A stretch of DNA of 64,000 bases, from NCBI GenBank assembly GCA_035578905.1, contig JAQJVL010000800.1, forward strand, positions 30,001 through 94,000. Direction: 5' to 3'. Both the position numbers and the translations under genes were made by a program. Below are positions 1 to 10,739 of this stretch, piece after piece; positions within the stretch are counted from its first letter, which is position 1; each line of letters starts with the position of its first letter. This DNA is from Stictocephala bisonia. Lineage: Eukaryota; Arthropoda; Insecta; Hemiptera; Membracidae. The notes under the pieces were generated by a model, which was not told the DNA's origin, ran no database searches, and saw only the letters and a list, made by a program, of their open reading frames with translations.

Positions 1-1264
1 AAAGTAACTGATAAGGCTGATTTTCAGGCTTTTCTTTTTTTATTTATATACTAAATGTGAGTTAATTTAGGTCACTTGAGAACGAGAGGAGTTTTTTACC
101 TTTCGAAACTTCGTGTAGTTCAAACAAACGGATCCGTTCGAAAAGTCTGTTAACTAAACTTGAGAATAATAATATCTCCAACTATATAATTAATTTCAAA
201 CAGACTGTACTGTTTGGTTAATCTCTTGATGTCCTAAAATGCAACATAACATCCCTTGCTGCTACGGCAGATGAGATGCACACAAAGGACCAAGTAGCTT
301 GGCGTTACGCAAGACTCGTGAGAGCGAAAGTCGCGTAAATCACGGCACATCTGCACTGCACCACAGTTATCGCGAGTGGAACTCAGAAATGTGTCATGGC
401 GCACAAGGTCAGGGGTCACCCGGAATCACATTGGGCTGGATTATGTTGTAATAATATCGGCACCCCCCTTTATTCCCTGCCATGACCACACTTGTTTAAT
501 CTGTGCTAAATGGGTTTTTGTAACATCGCTTTACTTCTCACTCATGCATCGGCCCTCCATTAGTTTGTGTAACGTATCATGTCATTGTTACGGACGAAAA
601 ATTTTTCTCGTCATTGTTTATTTCCTTGGTTGTATATCCATGCGTTAAAAACATCCTTATATTTAAAAAAAAACATTATTATTGAATTTACTTAATATCA
701 GGATCTTCAAAAGAAACTAGACTGCAGTGTTGAAACTAGAGTACAAAATGTATACTAGCCTACCGTAAATATACTGGAATTCAATACTATCCTACTATAG
801 GTAAATTAATAATTAATAAATAGTATTTATATGGCAGTAAATACTACCCTACTCTCTATAATAACTAATTTAATGTAAATAAACATAAGTCTAATGTAAA
901 TAAATACTAGCCTATTATAAATATATTTTAATATTCCCTCTATAAATAATAATTAGTACTCTGTAAATATAAACAAGATTACATAAGTAAAAGCCTAATG
1001 CAAAAAAACATCAATCCTATCGAAAATAAATATTATCCAACCGTAAATAAATAGGCCTACTAGCTTAATACAGACAAATAAATACAAACGAACTTAAAGT
1101 TAGTGTCAATAAGCCAGGTAATTTACTGACGATTTCTATACAATTAATTGTAAACAGTTGTCATGCAATAAAGTATTATACATTTTAACAATCTGTAAAT
1201 AAGTAGCCTACTAACCTTCAGTAAATAAAATCTAATATAATGTAAATAAAACCTTCTCTAAATA
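1..1264. other. AT-rich sequence, no gene recognised
   Basis: Short open frames near 234-648 show no domain, codon pattern or splice context that I recognise. From about 660 to 1260 the sequence is very AT-rich, with many degenerate copies of a short TAAATA-containing word, as in decayed low-complexity DNA. No exon of the downstream receptor gene is apparent here. Confidence 0.5.
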
Positions 1265-1500
1265 CTAAGTAAGCTGAAAATCAGACCAACACTACGTGGT
1301 TCGGATTCCATGTAAAAGCTGTATGTGCTTTAGTTGCCCTAGTTATTGGGCTATTAATAAATAGCTATTTTGAGGAACAGTCAACCTTGGTTAGTAAAAA
1401 TGACTACACTCGTTCATCTACAATCATCTCACTCATTTGACGCTCAATTTGCCCATATCTTGACGATTGGCGTCTTATGAATGAATAATTATAGTAATCA
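1265..1500 (+). mobile_element. SINE-like interspersed repeat, family A, 5'-truncated copy
   Basis: This stretch matches two other places in the window: about 8530-8990 on the opposite strand and about 62945-63340 on the same strand. Shared landmarks are GCTGAAAATCAGACC, a TGGTTCGGATTCC block, a GCCCTAGTTATTGGGCTATT block and a 3' end made of CATT/AATGAAT words. Compared with the other copies about 200 bp are missing at the 5' side, as expected for a 5'-truncated retroposon. The fuller copies have tRNA-promoter-like boxes, which suggests a SINE. Confidence 0.6.
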
Positions 1501-2384
1501 TATTTTTTTAGATTCAAATTCTCTATTTATTAATTTGTTCAACAAATATTCAACAAGTAGTCTTTTTTATATATTCCTCTAGTCTATGGCTATTTGAGAA
1601 AAAATCTTATAGATAAATATATTTTCTATGGTATTCACATTAAAAATACATTTTGATTCATTTATTTCTTCATTGTTATTTTTAAATTAGTAGTTAGTGT
1701 TTTTTAATTATTTTTTTATTTTACTTTGTTAACAAACATGATAAGTCTCTTCATATTTATACAAATCAAAATATAGGCCTAGTAATTATAAAATAATATA
1801 ATTAACTGTAGTTTGAAAGTTATTTGTTGGCAATGGATTATTCATGATAGGTAGATAATATTTGGATAAGTTGGACATTTTATCTGTTTAATAACCATAT
1901 CTGTGTTTTGTTGAACATTTTCATATTTTGTATTTCATATTGCGTTTTATATTTTGTATACTTTTGCTATGTATGATAGTTTTTAAGAACACTTGACTTC
2001 TTTAAGGACAGTCAACCGTAATTTTTAAGCATGTAGTTTTTTATTTAGTCTTTTCTTGAATCAGGATGGGTTAAGGGGAACAACTGTTTTACATGTAGAC
2101 CAAGTTAGTAAGTACACCTGAAGACGACAGGAGTTTGTTATAGGCCTACCAGTCGAAACGTTGTGTTAATTTCCTAATCACTTGAAGCATTGTAAATCTC
2201 CAAATATTATCTACTAATCATCAATAAAATATTAAACATAACCCAAAATAAGTGGCTTTTTGTGGAATTTCTATTTACGGAGAGTAATGAAATCGAAGGT
2301 ATTTAAGAAAAGGTATTTACTGAAACTCGCACAAGTAGTATTCTCTTAGAACAATCATGAAACGACAGTATAGATTTTTTTAAA
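1501..2384. other. AT-rich sequence with a possible retroelement 3' signature
   Basis: There is no coding signal. Around 2115-2165 lies a CCTGAAGACGACAGGAG word followed by CAGTCGAAACGTTGTG. CTGAAGA...CGAAACG signatures recur in Penelope-like and some LINE-derived repeats. The match is short and the assignment is weak. The rest is AT-rich and unassigned. Confidence 0.3.
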
Positions 2385-2518
2385 TTTATGATTCGCCAGA
2401 TCACATGGGCCTGCTGGCCTGTGCGTAAACTTTATACAACGAGTGAAGTACCAACCGCTGGCTCAGTGGGGATTCGAACCTTGGAACATGCCCTCCGCAG
2501 TCCAAAGCCTTAAGCCTA
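2385..2518 (-). mobile_element. tRNA-derived SINE, family B (3' part, split by an inverted-repeat element)
   Basis: Read on the minus strand this is clearly homologous to 60851-61000. It shares TAAGGCTTTGGACTG, the B-box-like GGTTCGAATCC, GGTACTTCACTCGTT and the ACAGGCC..CAGG..CATGTGA tail. The tRNA-like head is interrupted near 2518 by an element ending near 3602. A short head piece (CTGAGCCTCCATGCC on the + strand) resumes at about 3605-3640. Confidence 0.65.
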
Positions 2519-3602
2519 GTCCCCACTTTGGAAACAATGTTTGCAAGAACTATAACCCATTTTAGCACTGAGACTAAGAGGTTATGTGAAGGAGAGTAAA
2601 ATATAAACATAATTCATCAATTATTAATTATTTATTTTTAAATGTTCACATAGGCCTAAATACATACATTTCAATAAACTAATGTATTATTATACAATAA
2701 ATTATACTAAGGCATTTAAAAATATATATATATTTAAAAAGTAACTGAAAACAAAAATTTGTAAATACTTATTCTCTAAGATAAATGTAATTTCCTATAT
2801 TTGTTTAGGATTAAGAGTGTTGTGAACATAGTTCCTATGTAATTTTTTCTTCTAGACAGACCGGTCTCATGCTGGCATTCCAGTTTTTGATGGGTTAGGA
2901 TTTAGCTTCCAGGTTCTAAAATATTCTTCGAGGGACGCAAGGTCACTTGTGTTTCTTCAGTGGTTGTGAAGTTCTTATGTTGGTAGCAATATCATCCACA
3001 TCTATAAAATTTCTAGACTGTGATTGGGATATCAGCGGTATACACGTTGAATAAAATTCTATGTAGGATGAACATCCCTCGTGAGAGTGGACAATCTTGA
3101 ATCGGTTCTGAACTGGTGTTGGCAGATGAAATTACTGGAAGTATAAATGGGGATTGACACTAGATCAGTCACGTGATTGCGGGAAGTCTATCCAAACAAT
3201 GATCACATAGTAACAGAGTGGCCCGTGCGTTCTTTTACGGAGGGATTAGCAGCACACACAGTATCAGTGAGGTAGGTCTTAGATGGCTCGATGGATTGGA
3301 CTTAGCTTTGTGACAGGAGATCACTTTAAATTTTTAATCAATGAATATACCATCATGACATTTATCCAAATATACACCGTAGCTTTAAAATTAACAAATG
3401 GTAGCTGACAACAACCCATACAAGATATATATTCTAGACGGAAAAATGTTTGCGTATTTCCATTTGGTTCGGAAAACAGAAAACAGTGTTTCTAGGTCAT
3501 AGAAACACACATAAATGTTTACAAACAGTTGAGAAACATCACAAAAACACTGGAAACAGTTTGCAAACACTATGTCTGGAAACACGTTTATAAGTGGGGA
3601 CT
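2519..3602. mobile_element. TA-flanked inverted-repeat transposon (Tc1/mariner-type MITE) inserted in SINE B
   Basis: The ends are inverted repeats: GTCCCCACTT at the left and AAGTGGGGAC at the right, each flanked by TA. TA is the target duplication of Tc1/mariner elements. Subterminal words such as GGAAACA..TTTGCAA recur in both orientations near the ends. No transposase frame was found, so it is non-autonomous. It carries a LINE 3' remnant at about 2990-3310. The element splits a tRNA-derived SINE and is therefore younger than it. Confidence 0.6.
2990..3310 (+). pseudogene. LINE C-terminal remnant (family shared with 17490-18060)
   Basis: This segment aligns by eye with about 17700-18020: shared words include TACTGGAA, AAATGGGGA, CAGTCA.GTGATTG, GATCACA and GTTCTTTT. 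In the better copy one frame reads a LINE C-terminal zinc-knuckle-like stretch (KWGL..., CDC, QTMDH, ECPL). Here the frame is broken. It lies inside the TA-flanked element. Confidence 0.5.
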
Positions 3603-3604
3603 AG

Positions 3605-3946
3605 ACTTTGGACACTGAGCCTCCATGCCGGAGTTTTTTTATCATCAGTACTTATTTATAACTGCATCAATCGTGAGTTAATTTCTAACTTTTCAAAAAA
3701 AAAGTGAATGATCGTTATTATTACAGAGATTAACTATTTGTTTAGCTTTTATTAATATGTCAGTAGTTTTTTGGTCAACTCAATAAATGTTAACTTTGGA
3801 GAGTTTTGATTGGAGGTTCATATTCAAAAATGAAATTAGGGGTTTCTATTCATTCAATTATAATATTGTATATCACAAAAAAGACACAAACTTCAAATTA
3901 ACACATGTATATAACAAATTAAGTGTGTGTATGTGGAGGTGTTTAA
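3605..3946. other. Residual SINE head, then unassigned sequence
   Basis: About 3605-3640 is the leftover head of the split SINE B. The rest, up to the TTAA at 3943-3946, is AT-rich with no gene or repeat that I can name. Confidence 0.4.
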
Positions 3947-4630
3947 CACGTTGACTGCCAACGTAGATAATTTATTGTGTCATTCTGAGGCCGCCGTAGT
4001 AAAACTGTATGTCCGCCTGACGCCATGAGAGCCACCGGTAGCCCACGTCATATGTGCCGCTGTGCGCCATGTGGGCCACCGGTGGCCCTCGCGTCTTTTA
4101 CAAATCAAACACAAATTGTAGCGCCATTTTTAGTATTACGTAATTTTTAATTATATATTCTGAAAGCTCATAAAATGTAATAGAAAACAGTCCTCTGGTT
4201 TTTAAATAAAGCAACCCCAAATACGTTTTTACAACATTTAGACAGACTAGTTTCTGTCACAAAAAGAATCAATGTCACTTACTAAACACCTAACCTCAAA
4301 AGCTGATCAGTGCGCGGGAAGAAAATATAAAAATCACAACAAAACAGCTGAAACATAATATCATATGGCATATGTAAAGTTTTGCCGCCTCGCCATGAGA
4401 GCCACCGGTGTACCTCATCAATAACTTCACAAAATGGCGGCAAAAGACCGGATGTCGGCAATTTCTGTACTCGGGGGGTCATTTCCGGTTGCATGGAACA
4501 CAGAATTCGAAACAATGAATATTGAACTTTACCATAGAAACAGCTGTGGCGCCAGGCTGAAAACTAGTGAGTGCCACCGGTGGCCCTCATGGCGTGAGCT
4601 AAAATTGTTGTGAGGGCCACCGGTTTTTTA
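3947..4630. mobile_element. TTAA-flanked element with GCCACCGGTGGC palindromes (piggyBac-type MITE candidate)
   Basis: TTAA occurs at 3943-3946 and again at 4631-4634, as piggyBac elements leave. The left end reads CACGTTGACTGCC. Between the two lie five copies of the palindromic core GCCACCGGT(GGC), near 4031, 4075, 4401, 4573 and 4616, several of them next to GCCATGAGAG or its complement CTCATGGC. There is no transposase. The right terminal repeat is not convincing, so the boundaries are approximate. Confidence 0.4.
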
Positions 4631-4634
4631 TTAA

Positions 4635-4948
4635 ATAGGGTCTAATTATTTTGTTAAACTTAAAAAAATAATAGTAATAAAATTTCACTTAAGTTTTTGT
4701 AAACAACTGTAAAAATTATGGTAATGTAAATTTTATTTGGTTTTGTTCAGTACTCTTGAATTGTTCACTCTAGGTTTTATTTCTTATTTGTTTGTTTTCG
4801 TAATTTTATTTAGAATATTTCTTTACTTTGTACTTATTGGGAGTTACTATACTTGTTTATACTATTATGTAAATAAAATAGCTAAACTTTTTGTAAAACT
4901 GACTGCTAATACATTTATTTAACACATGATGTGTGTAATAATTTCAAG
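4635..4948. other. AT-rich sequence, nothing recognised
   Basis: AT-rich sequence with a short open frame on the + strand, rich in Phe, Leu and Ile codons as T-rich DNA gives by chance. No motif supports a gene. Confidence 0.4.
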
Positions 4949-5380
<432 letters not shown>

Positions 5381-5433
5381 ACAGAAATTTTCAACAGACA
5401 ACAGACCACAGAATTACCCTCATACTCACTACT

Positions 5434-5675
5434 ACTATCTATAGAAATATGGAATTAAATTGTTGAACTAATCTCTGATAGTAGAGTATATTGTTGTATA
5501 ATATATTATTTTCACTATCTATAGAAATATGTAATTAAATTGTTGAACTAATCTCTGATAGTAGAGTATATTGTTGTATAATATATTATTTTCATTACAT
5601 AGTTACGAGGAGGGTCTGAAACACTATGTATAGAAATATGGAATTAAATTGTTGAACTAATATCTGATAGTATAT
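5434..5675. repeat. 81 bp tandem duplication plus partial third copy
   Basis: The unit starting CTATCTATAGAAATATG at 5434 is repeated at 5515 with a period of 81 bp, almost unchanged. A partial, more diverged third copy starts near 5622 after about 25 bp of other sequence. It lies directly after the homopurine tract. Confidence 0.85.
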
Positions 5676-7045
5676 TACAAACTGTTTCCTATGATGTAAA
5701 AATCATAGAACATAATTGCATTTGTTTATTGACTTTAGACAGCCATGAAGTGAAAATACTGCAGACAATTACAAATTTTACTTAACTTGTGAAACCATGC
5801 TCAAAAAGTAACAAACTTCATAATTTTTTCAATCTGATACTGACAATGTTAACACCAAGAAAATGAAAATTCATGCATGATTAGTGATAGCCTATTTAAC
5901 ATTTTACCAAAAGAAAAAAATAACCTTACTTGTAAAAAAAGAAAAAACAGTTTTATAGCATTAACCAAATGAAAATACATTGGATTGGAAATTTCACATC
6001 ATCGCCAGATTGTTTCTCAACTATGATTTAAACATTTACAATATCATGATTAAAAATTATCTCATCAACTTACAGAAATATTAATGAAATAACAAACAAA
6101 ACAAAACCTTACATAGAACACACTTAAAAACACCCCAACGTGATGTTTAAGTATAGGGCCTGTTACATAAACTAAGCGTATCTGTTAATTTCACCTCATA
6201 GCAAAGTGGACAAAAACTACAATAAAAGATTCAAATTTTAAAATGAAAATAAAAATAATTACTCAATAATGTATTACATTAAAACTAATATGCTAAAACA
6301 AAATTGACTAAAGTTTATGATGTAAGAAATGTTTTAAATGTTTATAACCTTTGCATGTCAGGTCAAACTGATAAGCAATCATGATGATTCATTTAATCAA
6401 TTATCAATAAACACCATCATTGGTGTAGAGCATGATATTTTGTTATAACTTTTATATCAAAATAACAATCATATTTTAAGGTCCTTTATTAGTATCGGTA
6501 ATTAAAAAATATATATTTAGCATTTTTCTATCAAAACAAACCGATTTATTGTTTTCAATATTTATTATTCGCTGTCAGATTTTTCACCCAGCAATTAATT
6601 ACAATAAAATCTGACAATTTTAAGAATAGCCAAAAAACTCTTTACAAAATGATAAATTAAATTAATCTTACTCATCGGAACATCTTCAATACAACATTTT
6701 AAATTCGGTAAATTTAAACTTATTTTTAAGTATTGGCAGTTATTGGCCACCTTTTTTTAAGCGTCGGACAGTTAAAATAAGAACACAATTTTTTATTGCA
6801 TTTTAAAATCCTACCTGCAACTTTATGATTGCATACAGGTTATGATTCTATATTTAGTTTTAGTTCAAACTATAAACAAACTTTTTTATTTATAGATTAG
6901 AAACAATCAGACTGTATTTCTATAAGTTAAACACTAGCTAAGAGTTGTCAACTAGATGTCATTGTATTGTGTCATTCCTTTTTAAGGGATGAGGTATCTA
7001 AAGTGACACAAACACTATTTTATAATTTGAAATAGAATAACTTTA
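5676..7045. other. AT-rich intergenic sequence
   Basis: No open frame of note, no splice-framed exon, no repeat structure beyond AT-rich words. Confidence 0.5.
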
Positions 7046-7446
7046 AATCTCTATCTTCCTTTCTTTAAGTTTAAATTAATGATGAGATTTGTTTACAGTG
7101 TAATATTTCATAAAAAATATACTTTCTAAAACTGGAATTTATAAATAAAAGTAATTTAAGACAGAATTGTAATTGATATTTAAATCTGGCGAACTTCTTC
7201 AGGTAAGCAGAGAGTTCTTCTCCTTAACTCTCTCCTCAGGCAGTTTTCTCTCGTTACAATAATTTAAAATCTTTCTTTAAGTTTAAATTTTTAATGAGAT
7301 TTTTTGCTATGTAATATTTCATAAAAATATATACAGTCAAACTGGAATTCATAAATAAAAGTAATTTTAAGACAGAATTGTAATTAAATCTGATGAACTT
7401 CTTCAAGTAAACATATATATCCTATCTATCTCTCTCCTCAGGCAGA
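7046..7446. repeat. About 210 bp imperfect tandem duplication
   Basis: The block with TTTCTTTAAGTTTAAATT, TAATATTTCATAAAAA, AACTGGAATT, AATAAAAGTAATTT, AAGACAGAATTGTAATT and GAACTTCTTCA..TAA occurs first at about 7055-7210 and again at about 7272-7415. After the second copy a local hairpin CCTATCTATCTCTCTC / GAGAGGTATAGATAGG lies at about 7420-7460. Confidence 0.7.
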
Positions 7447-8433
7447 GAGGTATAGATAGGAAATATTAATATATATATAAGATATATCTCATATATATTA
7501 ATATTTTCTTGTGTTTTGTGTCTGTGGACTACCTTAGACAAAGCTTTATGTCATTAAATAAATCACATTATTAGTTCTCTAATGATAAAAAAATCAGACA
7601 AATTTTTTTATGGTTCTCTAGAGGGGCCTTAAAAGTTGTAACCTCACTCCTAGATAATTTGTAAAATCAGCAATCACTAATACCTACTGTCTTCTACAAA
7701 AATCTAATAGAATAAAAAATTATACAAAGTTACCAAATTCCAGTTGATGAGATTCTTCCGCTGACATCAATAACGAATAAAATACTACCCATTGCATGAA
7801 TGTGACTACAGCATACAGCTCTAGACATGTTGAACGATGACCAGTTAGTCTGTCACATTGTTTACAAGTATTGGCATATTGATGAAGGTAACTGAGGGCT
7901 GAAGGGAGGGGGGAGGATGGGTGAGAGGAGAGCTATCATATGCCCATCACTCACACGAGGAGGAAAGGTAAGTGACAATTCTTAACAAATTAAAAAAAAA
8001 AACTATGTTTTAGTTTATTAATATCACTTGGGGAAATGTATTTATATCTTGATAGGTACTTATTCTTGTTCAATCATAAAAGTAAAAAATTAACATATAT
8101 ATTTTACATTTTTGAGAAAACATTTTGTTTAGTTTCTAAATATAACTTGTTTTTTCCTTTTAAATATAAATCCCACATTAAATTAGATGAAAAAACAGAT
8201 ACTTTTGACTAAAAATATTAAGAAGACAAACATTTAAAAGGATAATCATGGTTTTTCATGATTTATTTCAAATAAAAAATAGTTCTTGATTACAGATAGC
8301 TTGATTAAAAAACAAAAGAGGAGGGAGATTAAACAAAGAGGACTAAAGAAAATATTAGTTTAATGATATTTAAAAATGATTTAACATTTTTGTAAGATTG
8401 TGATTGATTCTTATTGATATAAGTGCAATTAGA
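7447..8433. other. AT-rich intergenic sequence
   Basis: An AT-rich local palindrome (around 7465-7505) and a GGGAGGGGGGAGGATGGG purine patch (about 7895-7925) are the only structures seen. No coding evidence. Confidence 0.4.
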
Positions 8434-9888
8434 GTGTCGACACAGAAATTATGTGCACCCGAGTTTGAAGGTTGTTTTATAAGAAACTAAGACTCTTATG
8501 AAAACTCCAATCATACCATTGTTTTCCTTTATTCATTATTCATTATTCATCTCTAAGACGCCGATCGTAGAGATATGGGCGAATATGAGGCATGAATGAG
8601 TGTGATGAGTGTAGATGAACGAGTGTAGTCATTGTTACTATCTGAGTTCGACTTAGCTCAGAAAGGACTAGTTATTAATAGCCCAATAGCCAGGGCAACT
8701 ATGGAACCTACAGCTTTACGTGGAATCCGAACCACTTAATGTTGGTCTGATTTTCAGCTAACTGACAAGTTTGACACTTAGCTCTCTTCCACACAACACC
8801 CGAACCTTGACTACCATTCAACACGGACACTCCAGACTTCTCTAGTAGTGTCTATATTGATGACAACCATTGAGCGGACGCCGTGTCGGTATTAAGAGAA
8901 CCGAGCTTGGAACCTGTCGCCTACAATCTCCCAAACACTTTGTCTCCAAGTAGCTGAGTTACACCACCAGTGCCGACTTTAATTGTGTTTTATTACATAT
9001 GAATTTAAAAATTTTATAATACAATCTAACAGTTTTTAATAGTTGAAAAAAAATACCGGAATGTTAAGTAGTTTTCATTGTAGATCAAATTTACACCGTT
9101 ATTATTCAAAAAACCTGTTCATGTAGCGCATTTATATTTTAATACATGGTTAATAGGAATGTTTCCTATAAGTTTTATAAATTTTAAAATTATATGTTAT
9201 CAAGAAAAAAGTTTTTATTAACTACATGAAACATTGTTTTCTTGGCTTTTATAGGTCATAAAATTAATTATTTTGTCTTGTTGTAATCCTTATTACATAT
9301 ATAGTTACGGTTCAAAAATTTCGTATGTTTAAGTTAAATGCAGTGATTTAAAATCAATTTAAATCAATATAAAATAGCTTTAAATTGAAAAATTTAAATT
9401 TATTTAAATCAATATAAAACCACTGCATTTACTTACACATTTGAAAATGATGTATCGTAACTATATGTGTCAAGGATTGTAACAAGACCAAATAATTAAT
9501 TTTTTGACCTCTAGAAGCCAAGAAAACAATGTTTCAGGTTATTAATAAGAACTTTTTCGCTTGAAAACATAAAATTTATAAAGCTTATAGGAGAAATTTC
9601 TGTAAACCACGCATAAGATATAAATGCGCTACATGAACGGGTTTTTGAGTAATACCAGTGTAAATTTGATCTACAGTGAAAAACAGTCAAAATTCTGATA
9701 CTTTTTTGCTCCAACTAAGTTCAAAATTGTTAGAAAACATAATAAAATTTTAAAACTCATATGTAATAAAACACAATCAAACAAGGAAAACAATGCTATG
9801 ATTGGAGTTTTCATAGACCTTTTACTTTCTTAGAAAACAACCTTCAAACTCGGGTACAAATAATTTTAATCTGCGCCGATAGTAGGTA
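8434..9888. mobile_element. Long-arm foldback element 1, left arm split by a SINE
   Basis: Two halves are inverted copies of each other. The outer arms are about 8438-8528 and 9784-9885 (shared CCCGAGTTTGAAGGTTG and AAAACTCCAATCATA / TATGATTGGAGTTTT). The inner arms are about 8990-9370 and 9415-9780 (shared GATCAAATTTACAC / GTGTAAATTTGATC, ATGTAGCGCATTTATAT / ATAAATGCGCTACATGA and AAACATTGTTTTCTTGGCTT). The loop near 9350-9420 is AT-only. No transposase was found. The gap between outer and inner left arms is a SINE copy. A small open frame at 9511-9714 is part of the arm and is not a gene. Confidence 0.8.
8530..8990 (-). mobile_element. SINE-like repeat family A, near full-length, inserted in foldback arm
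   Basis: On the minus strand this matches 62945-63340 along its length and 1265-1500 over its 3' half. Its minus-strand start reads TAACTCAGCTACTTGG, then further on GGTTCCAAGCTCGG, resembling A and B boxes of a tRNA promoter. Its 3' end is a CATTATT/ATTCATT simple tail. It interrupts the left arm of the foldback element, which has no counterpart in the right arm, so it came later. Confidence 0.65.
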
Positions 9889-10739
9889 ATATACTATTTC
9901 TTACATTTTACAAAGTAAATGACAATTAATTGGAACAAATATGTTAAAGTTTCAGCAAATATAAATGACATTAATAAAGCAGCTTTAAATGTGGTTTCAT
10001 AAAAAGAAAAGTAAATGTTGATCATAATTATTGGAATTTTTTAGGGTAATTGATTTAAGAATATGTATACAATTTTTCAAGAAAATTAAATAGAAAGTAG
10101 AAGGAGCAGAGGTAACTAAGTGAAGAAGTAAACAGAAAACTTGTTAAAAACGGAGGGATATTTAAATTGAGAGAGCAGATGTATATATAAGTAAAGGAAT
10201 GATATACAGAACTTGTTGAATGAACCAATTTTGATAAACGACTTGGATAAATTGGAATTTAAAAGTTAAATATAAAAAAGAAATAACACATAGAAATCGA
10301 TCATTATTTTTCAATTCACTATCATTGTTCACAAAAAATTACATTATTTTTCAATTCTTCAAAAGTATCTTTATTTCACAAAAAACACAAGTAAAATAGT
10401 ACAAAACTAACCTAACCTAATAAACAATAAATTAAACTGTCTACTTTATGTTAATTAATTTTTGTGAAAAAGTTCAGTACCCCGAAGAAAAAACCTGTGT
10501 TGGGTTACCTGCATTATAAAAAGAAACAAATTAATTTGCTCTGAAAAGAGAGAGTTTGCGCCGGCCAAGAAAATAAAAATTTTGCTACAATATACTTAAT
10601 AATTTAAGGAAATAATCAAAGTAATAATATACTTGCGTGTACTACAACATGAACTATTATTGACAGATATACTAAAAATTACATCAATCTTTACAGCATA
10701 TGTTTCCAAGTACGCATTTACACGCACACACATGCACAC
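9889..10739. other. AT-rich intergenic sequence
   Basis: No gene or repeat could be assigned. An ACACACATGCACACACC patch occurs at about 10725-10743. Confidence 0.4.

Noticed and set aside
4282..4515. 77-codon minus-strand frame in the GCCACCGG element
   Set aside because: No recognisable domain; lies in a repeat with palindromes and is short enough to be chance.
9511..9714. 67-codon minus-strand frame
   Set aside because: Lies wholly inside the right arm of a foldback element; the homologous left arm does not keep it open.
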